Origin: Prinsepia uniflora
Lineage: Eukaryota; Streptophyta; Magnoliopsida; Rosales; Rosaceae
Reading direction: 5' to 3'
Assembly: GCA_032719365.1 (NCBI GenBank)
Contig: CM064866.1
Span: 79,546,227 to 79,610,226, forward strand
DNA: 64,000 nt
Shown: piece by piece, positions 35,948 to 47,184 of the stretch
Layout: every line of letters starts with the position of its first letter
Numbering within the stretch: position 1 is the stretch's first letter
Program-made: the position numbers and the translations under genes
The notes under the pieces: model-generated
What the model was told of the DNA's origin: nothing
The model's input: the letters and a program-made list of their open reading frames with translations, nothing else
Database searches by the model: none

Positions 35948-37274
35948 AATGCAGTATTCCTGATTTTGCTGTCAAGGCAAGAATGAAGAAATCGCCGTCG
36001 TAGCACTTAGAATGGGTGATGGAGGTGCACCTTGATAGGAATAATTTTCCCCTTGATAGCAATTCACAGTAGGATGTCCAAACTTCCAGCAGATTTGGCA
36101 TGCTTCAGTCTCTTGAGACATCTAGTTTGGATGCCTGTGGTAGCAGTCCACAGCATAGTGGCCTTTCTTGTTATAAATTTGACATTTTGGTGGCAGAGGT
36201 TGCCAGTACTAGCTTCCTTATGCAGTGTAGTGAGGTCCAAAAAAACCAGAAGGGTATTATAACTTTTGATTCTGATTTCCTCTTCTTCCATTGTTTCCTC
36301 TACCTTTCCTGCCTTTTCCTTTATCGTAATTGTTTTTCTTGTAGTAGTAAGGCGTATTGTTATAGCCACCATCATACCCAAAATATTGAATGTTACCATT
36401 GAACTGCTGAGTGTTACCTTGTGAGTACTGATCTCCATTTGCATAACCAAATTGCTGATTCTGAACATAACTTCCAGTTGAGTTGTTTGGGGCATAAGCT
36501 TAAATCATCATTTGACTCATGTTTACTGATGTACTGAGTTAAGCCAGAAGAACTAAACGACCCAGATCAAAAGAGGAGCTTGAAGCATAGGAGCTGAGTT
36601 CTTGGTGGTTACCAAAGTAGATAGGAAAGACAATTGTGCTCTGATTTCTTATATGATGCTTTCCTCAACAAGAAGCTGTGATCAGAACTCTTTAAGGGAT
36701 TTTTTTTTTTTCTGCCTCTGACTACACACCTAAATATTTTGTACTCAATATGTAAACCTCTAAAAGCTAGCATTCTTGATTCTTTGCATGTATTCAGTGC
36801 CCTTCTTAATATTTTTCAATTTAGTTTTCATCTGGAAAAGTGAGGTTTTGGTTACAGTAGCAGACCTTTCTTTAAGACTCACCCACATTTCTTGAGTTGT
36901 CTTGCATCCTATGACACATGACATTGTTGAAATAGAGAGTTGTTGTGATGAGTTGCATTATGCATACCCCAACCCTGAATGGCCTCTAATCTTATTGCAT
37001 TCTCAGCTTCTGACCCGGAATCAACCAGCAGTGGGCATGAAGTTGAGCTATTTACAAAACCCCATAAAACCACGAACATTTAGCATTAGTTCCATTTGGA
37101 AATTCCAAGTAAGGTAATTGAGATCATCAAGCTTGGCATTGGCTGAACTCCCAATAGTAGAGCTTAGACTGCAATGAGAGATTACAAGATCTGAAGTTGA
37201 GAGGTAGTTACCATCTTTGAAGTAGATTTTCTAGGAAAAGATTTTTTCACAAAAGAGGTCGAGCACCTAACGTG

Positions 37275-37590
37275 CACCAACTTTATTGTTGGTTTCAGAC
37301 CCTTCTTCTTGAGTAGTCTTTCTAACGATCAAGCACTTGGATGTGCACTAGCCTAGTTGCTGGTTTCAGACTCTTCTTCTTGAGTGGTCTTTCGGTTGAT
37401 CAAGAACTTGGATGTGCACCAGCTTTGTTGCTGGTTTCAGACTCTTCTTCTTGAGTAGTCTTTTGATCGATCAAGCACTTTGATGTGCACCAACTATGTT
37501 GTTGGCTTCAGAATTCGAAATAAATTTCTATTCTCTTGATTGAGCACTTGAAATTCACCAGTTTTCTTGTTGGTTTGAGACTTTGATGAG
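37275..37590 (-). repeat. 71-bp minisatellite in the copia relic
   Basis: Units start caccaac/cactagc/caccagc at 37275, 37346, 37417 and 37488, with a partial unit at about 37557. Each has tgttggtttcaga-like and cttcttcttgagt parts, then gatcaagcactt. The last full unit is more diverged. It is located where the leader or early gag of the copia relic would be. Confidence 0.85.
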
Positions 37591-37640
37591 CAGCGGAAGA
37601 AAGAACAAAGATTAGGTCATTTTCATGTCTCCAATAACAT

Positions 37641-37917
37641 GTTTAGATTCTTGAAGAGCAATTAAAGAGTGAGAGAGATAGATTTTGGGAGAAGAGAAGA
37701 TAAAAAAAACTTGTATTCAATTGAAGAAAATCAAGAATTATTACATGAACACTTACACGGTTCCTTTATATGAAATATAATGTGACTTGATCTCAATACA
37801 GCACTAACTTGCTGTCTAATAACCATAACTAATTCCTAACTCCTGACAGATTGAGTGTATAGCTAGCACAAATATAGATAGGATTGTTACTTAGTTAGCA
37901 TGACAACTAGTACAACA
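37641..37917 (-). repeat. 5' LTR remnant of the copia relic, cut by the CACTA element
   Basis: The sequence includes tgagagagatagattttggg and ends gataggattgttacttagtt then agcatgacaactagtacaac. Its continuation lies beyond the CACTA element at 48393-48480, as shown by the duplicated copy at 60914-61030. Confidence 0.65.
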
Positions 37918-38924
37918 CACTACAACAAAATAGTATTTGCCCGGTGGAGGGGCTCCGCCGCGCTAACCTCAACATGCTCCAGGCTAACGTTTGCCCGACG
38001 CATCTTTTGGCAAAGGTTTCGCTCGGCGGATTACGATGATCTGCTGAACTAAACGCTAGTCAACATTTGTTGCTCGACGCAGTGTTCGCCAAGCAACGTA
38101 GTTGGAAAATACGATAACAATCAGGCACGCGAGTTTTTCCCAGCGGAGATGCGCTGGACTAGCTTTATCATCCAGTCATTGCCCGGCGGATGTATCCGTA
38201 ACCACCTTTTTTTATTAATTATTTTAATATTTGCATAATTATATTTATGTAATATTATATATATAAATAAATGGAAATAATATTAAAACATGAAAAAAAT
38301 TATAAGTAAAAGAAAATTAAATCTAATATATATATATAATAAATGTAATAATTTGACATGATTAAAAAAAAAACCTAATAAAGTTCTAATTGTTCGGTGG
38401 TGGGTGAGCATCATCTCGTGCAGTGTAACGACCCGTCCCGAATATCGGGATTTAATAATATTTAATTATGATTTACTAATCTGGGATTAGTTGGGCGATT
38501 TCGGACGAATTGTGCAAAATGACCGTTTTGCCCCTAGGCGTGGGCAAAACGTTGACTTTTAATTCGGATGGTCAAACGGACTTTGACCGATGACCGTGAC
38601 GTAGTTCGGGACGTCACGAGTTCATAGACAGGTGGCACGTTCGATTCCGAGGTTCGTGGAGAAAGTTACGATGAACGGAAGTTCAAGGGCATTTTCGTAA
38701 TTTGGACGAAAGAAGGGGAAATGTTGACCTTTTGACCGGGATGTCCGATGGCCGAGGGCCAAGGACCGTTACGGAGGTTTCGTCGATGCGAATCCAACGA
38801 CAGGCGGCACGCCGAAATCGGACTTCGTACGAGGAAGTTATGGTCTGGAACGTGAAATCGGGGAAGTTACGTCTCGGTAACTGTGTGGATTATTTTATTC
38901 TGAAATGGTGGTTGGAGGACACTT

Positions 38925-38950
38925 GGATGAGTGACAAGTGTCACTCATCC
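38925..38950. repeat. Conserved 26-bp inverted repeat in HP5
   Basis: ggatgagtgaca and tgtcactcatcc are exact inverted 12-base arms around AG. HP6 has the same at 42734-42759 with one mismatch, HP7 has a diverged form (gtgacatctgtcact), and HP4 ggtgacacttgtcactc. Confidence 0.8.
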
Positions 38951-40369
38951 GACGGCTAGATTGGATCTTGATCCACTAATCATAAACTATATACTAAAAG
39001 TTCCACTATGTATTTATTTAGAATTAAATCCCTGCTTTTGATCTGAACCATCCATCTAACTCCCCAGATTGCATCACAGCCGTCCATCTCATTCCTCCCT
39101 TCTATTTCTGATCAGTCCTTAACCGTGTACACCAAAACTTCAAATTTCTTCTACCCTTAATCCCCTCCCTATCCACTGAAATTGTGAACGAAAATTGGAG
39201 AGTATTGAATTTGATTCAGCCTGGGATTACACGGGGGAGTGACTGAGTGAGGGAGACTGAGAAATCAAAAATTTAGTTTTTGGGAGGGAAATTTGAAATG
39301 GGTGATTTGAGCCGTGAGGATTGAAATTGTTGATTCAGTTCGACTTCTGGGATCAAAACGATCAGTTTTGCAGCAAGAACGACGGGAAACCGTGTCGGAT
39401 TGAAGGAGAACGGAGCTTCCATGGCAGCTTCATTTCGAGCTTGAGTTCAACAGGTTAGAGGTATGAATTCATCAAATTGATTTTGCAGAAACATCCCTTA
39501 CACTCTCACGATGCTTACTCTATGAATTAATTTGGAAATCAGGGACGGAATCGGTGAACCCGAATTGGAAACCCGTCAAGAATCGATCGAGAGTCGTGAG
39601 GATTTGGTCCCTAAATTGTGTAATTCGATTTACAGAACTTAAATGGTGATTGATTACAAGGGATCAGTTGAAAGAACGGATGGATTTGATGTCGAAATGG
39701 GTGTAATTGGACCGGGTCTCTTCGCGGGTTTTTTAACCCGTTTTACAGACAAACGGGTGAGAGGGATGACTGTGCGGGTACTGTAGCTGGCGCGTGGCTT
39801 CCACGCGCAGCCGCTTGCGGTGGCGCGTGGGGGCGCGTGAGTGCGAATCCCGAGGTATGATCAACATGACTTTTGTCCTATACATTGTAACGAACATTTT
39901 GGGATTGGTTTCGTGTCGATCGGACACCGTCTCGATATTGTTCGGGATGTCCGAAGGTTTTAAATCCAATTTAAAAATACTTAAAAATTCGGGAAAATTA
40001 CGGGACTTGAATAGGATGTTAATGATGAGGTTAGTAATCCTCTAATGTGATTTGAACAGGATTGGGAGTCCCGGTGATAGTGGTGTGGCCCGGGAAGGCC
40101 TATGGCACGCGTATCGAGGCGTTCGGTTAAACGGTCTGTGAGTGGACATTGGTTTCATAAATTCGATGCATGCATAACTGTTTTATGATTGTTATAATTA
40201 TGATTAAATGATTTACTTTGGATATCGGTGAATTTAAAATGATTTCACGTATTTCGAGGCGAATTACGTATTTGCACGTAAACCGAGGTTTCTGGATTTG
40301 CACCGATTTCCATAAATGTGGTTGGTTATGATTTCATGAAACGGTTACGAACTTGAATAATGTAAAATC

Positions 40370-40507
40370 GGGCCAGGGGCCCAGTTGAACTATGAAATCG
40401 GGCCAGGGGCCCAGTTAACATGTGAATCGGGCTAGGGGCCCAGTTAACTTGTGAAATCGGGCCAGGGGCCCAGTTGATTTCTACATACGATGGCGGGTCG
40501 GGGACCC
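40370..40507 (+). repeat. Hairpin array in HP5
   Basis: Units: GGGCCAGGGGCCC (40370-40382, 40400-40412, 40459-40471), GGGCTAGGGGCCC (40429-40441) and GGGTCGGGGACCC (40495-40507). The first four are followed by agtt. A further GGGCTAAGGCCC lies at 41075-41086. Each can fold as a short stem, and the last unit changes both arms. Confidence 0.8.
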
Positions 40508-41335
40508 TAAAATGGAATTGAATAAATTTTTTCTGGTTTACATTTTATATATGTTCACATGCTGGAATCTATAAATGGTTTTGATGATATTTCGGTTATG
40601 GCACGTTTCACGGTATTTGGGCATGAGACCCGTTTGATGAAACGTAACGATTGGTTCGGATTTTATCTATGTATACCTATATGTTTTGCATGTGGATATC
40701 AATGAAATGTATTTAGTACTGCACTGTATAGATCCTTCCATATTATATTGTCTCCTCCGGATGAGGTACCCCGGAGAGGTCACGGACGCCTAGAACGTCC
40801 AGCGTCTACGACGCTAAGCATCGGGGATGCTGTAACCGAACAGGGTTCGGGGATTGAACTCGGAATTGAGACCCGAGTGGCACGCGTAGCCTTGTGATTG
40901 TGACCTTATTGACGTCAGGGACGTCAGACATTAGGGATGTCGGATTGGAGTGTATAGTGCAGTGGCTAAAATTATGGTTATGGTTTATATTATATGCCTT
41001 ATGGTTCATATTACTGGATTTATGAAATAATTCTTGGATTGACTTTTGGAAATTGAAACTATGCTTTGGTTTCCGGGCTAAGGCCCTAATGGTTATTTCT
41101 AAATAAATGTGTGATCATTGGTTTTTGGCGCATGCATATGGTTTTACTGAGGGGCATAAATGTCTTATAAATGTTTTAAACAGACTTGTTTATTTTCGTC
41201 CACTCACAGCTTTTGTTTTCAATGCCCTTCAGGTTGATTCCGGATGCGACTGCAGCAGAGACTTGAGCATCGCACACCTCCTCCATCGATCCTTACGCAC
41301 TCTGGAAGCCCGTTTGGGCAGTGGCAATAGGTTAT

Positions 41336-41364
41336 CCCTTGTCTGACACCTCTTGTCAGACGGG
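41336..41364 (+). repeat. Terminal hairpin of HP5
   Basis: cccttgtctgaca and tgtcagacggg pair around a short loop, about 50 bases from the 3' end. HP6 has the same hairpin at 44863-44891. In HP3, HP4 and HP7 the two arms are further apart. Confidence 0.7.
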
Positions 41365-42218
41365 AGCATGGCACATTCCATGGCAATCCTAGGGGGATTG
41401 GGATGGGTCGTGTCATGCAGGGTTCTGACTAGAATCTAACTGGGAGGGTGTGCCATTGACATCAGACATACGCTAACCCATTTGGGTGAAAAGCATTGCA
41501 TGCGGTGCCTGCATAACTGCCTGTTGGGCCTCGAGACGCGCATGGCCAGCTTTAAGCTCTGTATTTTCCACTTGAAAGGCCTCCAAGTTGCCCCGCAGCT
41601 GAGTGACCTCCTCGGGATTAACTCCCCGAGACGAACTCAAGGATCGGCTCGAGACGTCTCGAAAGAGCCTCGCTCTGGCGCTCCGGATAACTTTCCCGGG
41701 TCATCGACCAAGATGGCGCTCCAGGATGCCAATCGACGTCCCGGGATCCGGTAGTTAGTCTTGTAGCGGGACCTCAGGTTGTTGCTAGGTCAACTATTCT
41801 TAAGTTTGTTGCACGTCTTACACCATGGCGGCCTACAAAGTTGAATAAAGCAATAATTACAAAATTACGTAATTAAAAATAATAAAATATTTAATAACTA
41901 CAAATATTGAACTTACGTGAATAGTGTCAGCTGTCTCATTACCTCGCCCATCATAATCCTCCCCCCAAGCTTCTACCTCCGAGAACAGGGATCCAGCCGC
42001 ACGCCGTGCCTCATGTTGAGCCAAAAAGGGGCGCAATCCCTCATGGTGCTCAAATTTCTTCTCTGCCCGATTCGCCTTGTTAGCCTTTGATTTTACCTGC
42101 ACATTAGGAAAACAATTATTACTAATAAGGAAGTACGTAGATTAATATTAAATAAATATAGAAAAAATAAACTTACTTTAAATTGATTGCTGATTCAATG
42201 CTCGCATAACCACTCCCA

Positions 42219-44941
42219 TGTAACGACCTGTCCCGAATTCCTAGATTAGATTAGTGACTAATCACGATTAGTGAGGCTAATCCGTGATTAGTTGGGCGAA
42301 ATCGGACGAACGATGCGAAATGACTGTTTTGCACCTAGCGTGGATAAAACCTTGACTTTTCATTCGGACGGTCAAATGGACTTTGACCGATGACCGTGAC
42401 ATAGTTCGTGACGTCACGAGTTCAGACAGGTGGCACGTTCAATTCCGACGTTCGTGGAAGAAGTTATGACGTTCGGAACTTTAGGGGCATTTTGGTAATT
42501 ATGGTTAAAAGGGGCAAATAGTTGACTTTTTGACCGGGATGTCCAATGGCCGAGGGCCAAGGACCGTTATGTAGATCGTGATGATACGAATTCATAGACA
42601 GGTGGCACGTCGAATTTGGACGTTCGACGACGAAGTTACGGTTCACGGAAGTTCAAGTGCACTATTGCACGAATTACAAAATAATTTAACTTTTGGACTT
42701 TAGTGGGACCCAGATATTTAATGGAGGCCCAATGGATGAGTGACAAGTGTCACCCATCCAATGGACACCATTTTTCCTTCATGCATCGATCATTCTTCTT
42801 CATTTTAAACATTTCCCCCGATCTCACCATTTCTCTCCATCTTTGTGCAACCCAAAACCCATCCAACCTTAACCCATGACCAGCCGTGAGGACCAGAGAG
42901 ACTAAGGGAGCTGAGGTGGCCGGCCTGGAGGCCTGAACCGCCGCCCACGGCGGCGAGAGGAGGAGGAACCCGAGAGGGTTCTCGGTACGGCTCCAAACTC
43001 CATTTAAATTCTATATATATATTATGGGTCATTTTGGTTGCTTCCAATGAATTAAATGGGTTATTAGGATTGTGTTAGGAAGGTTTTGATAAGCTTTGGG
43101 CGGCTGTACAGCCATGGTACAGTTTTGGGAAGCTTGAACCATGAGTTTTGTGTAGTTTTAGGTTGTTTTAATTAGTAAAAATGATAGGGAATGAAGAGAT
43201 ATAAATTATAGGATTAATTAGGGTTGAAATCGGACCAAAATAGGGCAGGAAAACCCCTGAACCGTTCACGCGGGTTCGGAATAGTGCATGAACAGTGAAC
43301 CGGTTCAGCACAGTAACTGCTGGAGGTAAGAGACGATGAACAGTATTTTTGACCTTCTAGGAGCGCGTTAGGGCGCGTGGGCCATAATTTGGGAAAGTGT
43401 TCAACATATGAAATCTTCTATTCGATGTAAAGAAGATTTTGGGACTGGTCTCGCATCAATCGGACATCGTTTCGATAGGTTTCGAGCTGTCGGAAGATTT
43501 AGGGTCGGCTTAAAAATAGTTAAAAGTTCGGGAAAATTACGGGGCTTTAATGAGAGGTTAATTAAGTAGTTAGTAACCTTATATTAAAATTTGGACAGGT
43601 TTGGGAGTCCCGGTGATAGCGATTGTCTCGGGAGAGCCTATGGCACGCAAATCGAGGCGGCGGCTCGGACGGTCTGTGAGTGGACCTTGATTTCTAAACT
43701 GTGATGCATGCATAAATGTTTTCTATGGATTATGATTGTGATTTCATGGTGTTGATTTGGATTGTTGTGAATTATATGGTTTCACGCTTTACGAGGCGAT
43801 TTACGTGCTTGCATGTAAATCGAGGTTTTCCGATTTTACACTGATTTTTCATACTTATGGTTGTGGATATGATTTCATGAAATGATTTTGGATTTGAAAA
43901 GGTAAACTTGATTTACGAACTCTCGGACTTGAGGTCCAGTTGATTTAACGAGGCATCGGGCCGGAGGCCCAATTGGGTTACAATTCGGACCGGGGGTCCA
44001 GTTTGTATGTGGATTCGGGCCTACGGCCCAATTATGTATTACAAATGGCTTTACGGGTCATGAAGGTTTATGGGAACCGGTATGAACCCATGAAAGGTTT
44101 TATGGTTCATGACGGCTTATGAGGGGCCGGGCATGAATCCTCGAAAAGCTTAAAGAATGATTTCAAAGGTTTTTCATATTCCATCCTTTATATATGATTG
44201 TCTCTTCCGGGGAGGGTCGTTGGCCTGGGTGGACCCCGGAGTAGTCATGGAGCACTGACTGAGTGGAGTTGCCCCCCAGTTGGGTTCCTTACTCTCAGGA
44301 TGGGCATGGTTCGTTACCTCCAGGTAGGGTCATTGATCTACGGATATTGACCTGGGTGGACCCTGGAGAGACTTGGGTTTGAGACCCCGGTTAGCACAAG
44401 TGTAGCTTTATTTTACCGTGACAGGTTCTTGGATATGAAATATAATGAATAATAAACATGATTTCAATTGGTTTGGGAAATTATGTTTTATGATGATAAA
44501 TGGATTTGGGCTGAGATCCCACATATGTTTACTTTGTTCTGGTTTTCTGTAAATGGTTTTGGGCAGGAGCCCGTGTGACTTGTATTACGGAATTTGGGGT
44601 TGTGACCGTACATATGGTTGTTAAACATGTATGATTGGATAAATGGTTTTACTATGCATACATGCTTTTTACTGGAGGGTATAAAGGTCTTCTTATGGAA
44701 ATGTTTTTATAAACTCTTAATTTTTGTCCACTCACAGTCTTTCTGTTTTTAATACCCTTCAGGTTGGATACGATGTGGACTGTAGCAGAGACCGAAATAT
44801 CACATATCTCCTCCGGATCCTGGCGTACTCTGATAGCCTGGGAGGGCAAAGGTTGGAAATATCCCTTGTCTGACACTTTGTGTCAGACGGGAGCAGGGTC
44901 ATCCCGCGTTAATCCCGGGGGGATTGGGATGGGTCCTGTCA
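42219..44941 (+). mobile_element. HP6: complete TG..CA element inside a CACTA exon
   Basis: 2,723 bp. Starts TGTAACGACCTGTCCC and ends GATGGGTCCTGTCA. Duplication TCCCA is at 42214-42218 and 44942-44946. Same block order as HP5: direct repeats, inverted repeat (42734-42759), hairpin array (43925-44029), tccactcacag (44729) and terminal hairpin (44863-44891). No genes. Confidence 0.92.
43925..44029 (+). repeat. Hairpin array in HP6 with four different stems
   Basis: GGACTTGAGGTCC (43925-43937), GGGCCGGAGGCCC (43958-43970), GGACCGGGGGTCC (43987-43999) and GGGCCTACGGCCC (44017-44029), each followed by agtt or aatt. Stems GGAC/GTCC and GGGCC/GGCCC alternate. GGGCAGGAGCCC follows at 44561-44572. 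Confidence 0.85.
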
Positions 44942-45400
44942 TCCCACCCCACCAATTTTTCCCCTAGCATCTCCTCAGGAGGATTTTCCAGGGCCAGAGC
45001 ATGCGAGCTCTAGCGCTCGTAGTAGGCATGGAGCTCGAACTTGCAGTCAGAATACCGTTTCTGCCAATGGAAGTTGATACATTCCATTAGAGCGGCGTTG
45101 GTCTCATCACATTCAAAATTAATCTGCAATCCAATATTAAAGTATGTTCAATCATAAAAAATTAAAAAATAATAATAAATAATTAATATTTTCATACCCG
45201 TAAACCAGACCAACAAATGACGAGCTTCGCGGGGGCTTGTTCTCTGAAGGTGTCAGCCATCATCTTCGATCTGGTGCGAATAATCGTCCGTATTTCCCGT
45301 ACTAGTAGAGTATGCACGTTGGGGTACGGTGCGGAAAGCCGTTCAACCCACTCCACCTAGATCTTCGCTCTTGTCAACCTACATATCTGCTGGGACTTTA

Positions 45401-46337
45401 ACCCCTTGCTAATGCCTCACACTTTTATGGTACTCCCTAAAAATTCGATTAACATTAGTACATAATGGTATGCAAAATATATACAAGTTTTAAATTCAAT
45501 CAGATAAAGGGGTTTACCCGATAGGATATGTGCATCACCTCCCTCTGCAGCGGCAACTCCAGTGGCCTCAGGGGTAGTGCGAGGTTGCCTTCATTTTGAG
45601 TTGGTGCGACGTCTCGCTGATTGGGGCCCTGGTATCACCCGATCGTCAACGACCGACGATTTGTTACCATCGATTTGTTTTGCACCGTAACCTATTCTCG
45701 GGACGTCGAAATTCCGTGAAATTTTACGGACATGATCTATAAGTCATTCTAATTAATGTGGATGGTTGATGACTCGAACCATGAAGAAAAAATAGAGAAA
45801 ATACTAAAACCATCATAGTCATTAACACTTAGAACTTTTAAAGGAATTTTCAATACTAATCTTCGTTTTTAGGTTCGATCGATATGGTAACGAGTGAATT
45901 TGACAAATCTGACCGTTCAGTTTGCGATATGGTGTATTTTGACGTCGCATGTCACCCAAAGTTCTAAGTGTTAATAACTTGGATGGTTTTTGTATAATTA
46001 ACATATGCATAATTAACATATATTACATATGAAGATATATACTAGACAAAATATAAAACTATATAATTAATTAATAAATAAAATTTCAAAAACAAAAACC
46101 CAAGAAAACACCAAAGGAAATAAATTATACAGGGGGGTCTTCCACGGCGAATCCACTAGATGAGCTGAGCTAACCAACCTGGTCGGACAAATGTGCGCTG
46201 GGCAAACCCTTTTATTTAAAATAAAATTAAAAAATTTCCAATAATTATACTTGAGTTGCATAGTTATAGTATAATTAACATATGCATAATTAATATATAT
46301 TAACATATATTTCTCCACCATCTTCACGGTGCCGGTC
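45401..46337. other. CACTA internal region without recognised exons
   Basis: AT-rich sequence with a short duplicated motif: taattaacatatgcataatt near 46002 and again near 46273. It probably contains introns of the element genes. Nothing else is recognised. Confidence 0.4.
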
Positions 46338-46847
46338 CTACAAGTCCCAAATGTTTCTATGTTTCACCGTCTCAACTACTTTCCAACCAGCACTAGCTTT
46401 TGGATCATCAACGTAGAAGACTTGTTTCGTTGTACTAGCGATGATGTATGGATCACTTTCAAACCACCAAATGTTTGTGTTGACAGAGGTAGATAAATGA
46501 TCTTTGATGATCCTGCTAGGGATACTTGGGTCCATATCAAACCAATGACACTTGAACAAGACTACAATCTTGCAGTCCACATAAAATACCTTCACCACAC
46601 TTAATAATTTACCATAAAACCCCGTATTAGCATTTAATCCATCCCCCGACACGAATACCCCACTATTTTGAGTAGAAAACTTGTCATCACGTTTTGCGCA
46701 CACGAACTTAACTCCATTGACGTAACAATCAGCGTATGTTTCTCCTCGAAATGGGCCAATTGCAAGCTGCATCAATTTTTTGCAGAACTTGGGCGAGTTG
46801 TCATCTTTCAACTGTGACATCTGAAAGGAAAACACACACTGTTTCAC
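46338..46847 (-). pseudogene. CACTA transposase C-terminal part, DUF4216-like
   Basis: The frame contains FCKKLMQLAIGPFRGETYAD, then CYVNGVKFVCAKRDDKFSTQ, then NSGVFVSGDG, then FYVDCKIVVLFKCHWFDMD, and near the end SDPYIIASTTKQVFYVDDPK. This order (NGVKF, NSGV.v, Y....vvLFkC.WFD, NT...sdPfI.A....QVFYv.D) is that of the DUF4216 region common in plant CACTA transposase genes. It is 169 codons long and open, but the transposase core that should precede it is missing, with only about 60 bases between it and the N-terminal domain remnant. Confidence 0.8.
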
Positions 46848-46904
46848 TTAAAAGTAATTTGATACAATATTTGACTTACATATTTGGAAAACTAAAGTGG
46901 AAAC

Positions 46905-47184
46905 AATTGTTTGTCCATTTCCTCCCAATTAGACGGATATTGGGCCCTCATCAATGCCTCGTGCTCTTCGTGGAAAGGCCAGACTTCGTCACAATTATTC
47001 AATATGAACCAATGCGCCACATCCAACAACAGTTGTTACATTTACGACACGGACATAATATGCGTCTTGCATTACTACAGTGAGTATGTGCAAAAGCGAT
47101 GAAGCGGTCAATCTCATCCAAATACTGATCAGAAGATCTATCTAACATTTGCATCCAGCATCTGTCCATTGTGTCTGCTTCCAC
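46905..47184 (-). pseudogene. CACTA transposase N-terminal (transposase-associated) domain, frameshifted
   Basis: The frame begins near 47184 and reads MDRCWMQMLDRSSDQYLDEI, then DRFIAFAHTHCSNARRILCP with CRKCNN, matching the plant transposase-associated domain. Around 47035 the coding frame changes. The other frame then reads LLLDVAHWFILNNCDEVWPF and HEEHEALMRAQYPSNWEEMD. The frameshift disables it. Confidence 0.8.

Larger units (their letters stand above)
35058..37640 (-). pseudogene. Decayed copia element (5' half only), reverse orientation
   Basis: Reading leftwards from 37640: a degenerate primer-site-like gtctccaataaca (37628-37640), a 71-bp minisatellite, Gag remains, a finger CQICWKFGHPTVNC near 36070-36110, a protease DSGATSHMIADMSYMT (about 35604-35655), and pre-integrase IWHRRLGHSSHEV near 35200-35250. 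It stops before the integrase core. Many stops and frameshifts. A solo Cassandra LTR sits immediately upstream of the protease motif. The reverse transcriptase and 3' LTR are absent. Confidence 0.8.
38424..41415 (+). mobile_element. HP5: complete TG..CA element inside the CACTA element
   Basis: 2,992 bp. Starts TGTAACGACCCGTCCC and ends GATGGGTCGTGTCA; the ends are inverted copies over 13 of 16 bases. Duplication TGCAG is at 38419-38423 and 41416-41420. The 5' part has two imperfect direct repeats, each with gttgac, ggccaaggaccg/tttgaccgatgaccg, a gacaggYggcacg block and gaagttac-like ends. A 26-bp inverted repeat (38925-38950), a hairpin array (40370-40507), a tccactcacag block (41203) and a terminal hairpin (41336-41364) follow. 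No genes. Confidence 0.9.
41421..45400 (-). pseudogene. CACTA second-gene remnant (Ptta/En/Spm type), split by HP6
   Basis: Read right to left: a piece with RLSAPYPNVHTL-like sequence near 45300; an exon (about 45126 down to HP6) reading INFECDETNAALMECINFHW with a stop before SSHALALENPPEEMLG; HP6 inserted after GEKLVGW; a short continuation WEWLCEH; and an exon (about 42099-41914) reading VKSKANKANRAEKKFEHHEG, then LRPFLAQHEARRAAG. The last matches the usual core of plant Ptta/En/Spm proteins (NrankK...h..G...F). A final part (about 41740-41440) reads EEVTQLRGNLEAFQVENTEL, coiled-coil-like. Several stops. The original protein probably bound element ends. Confidence 0.7.

Noticed and set aside
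37275..37590. CRISPR-like or coding repeat
   Set aside because: Units are tandem with no spacers and contain stops; it is a minisatellite inside a copia relic.
41482..41754. 90-codon plus-strand frame
   Set aside because: The opposite strand encodes the coiled-coil end of the CACTA second gene, so this is a shadow frame.
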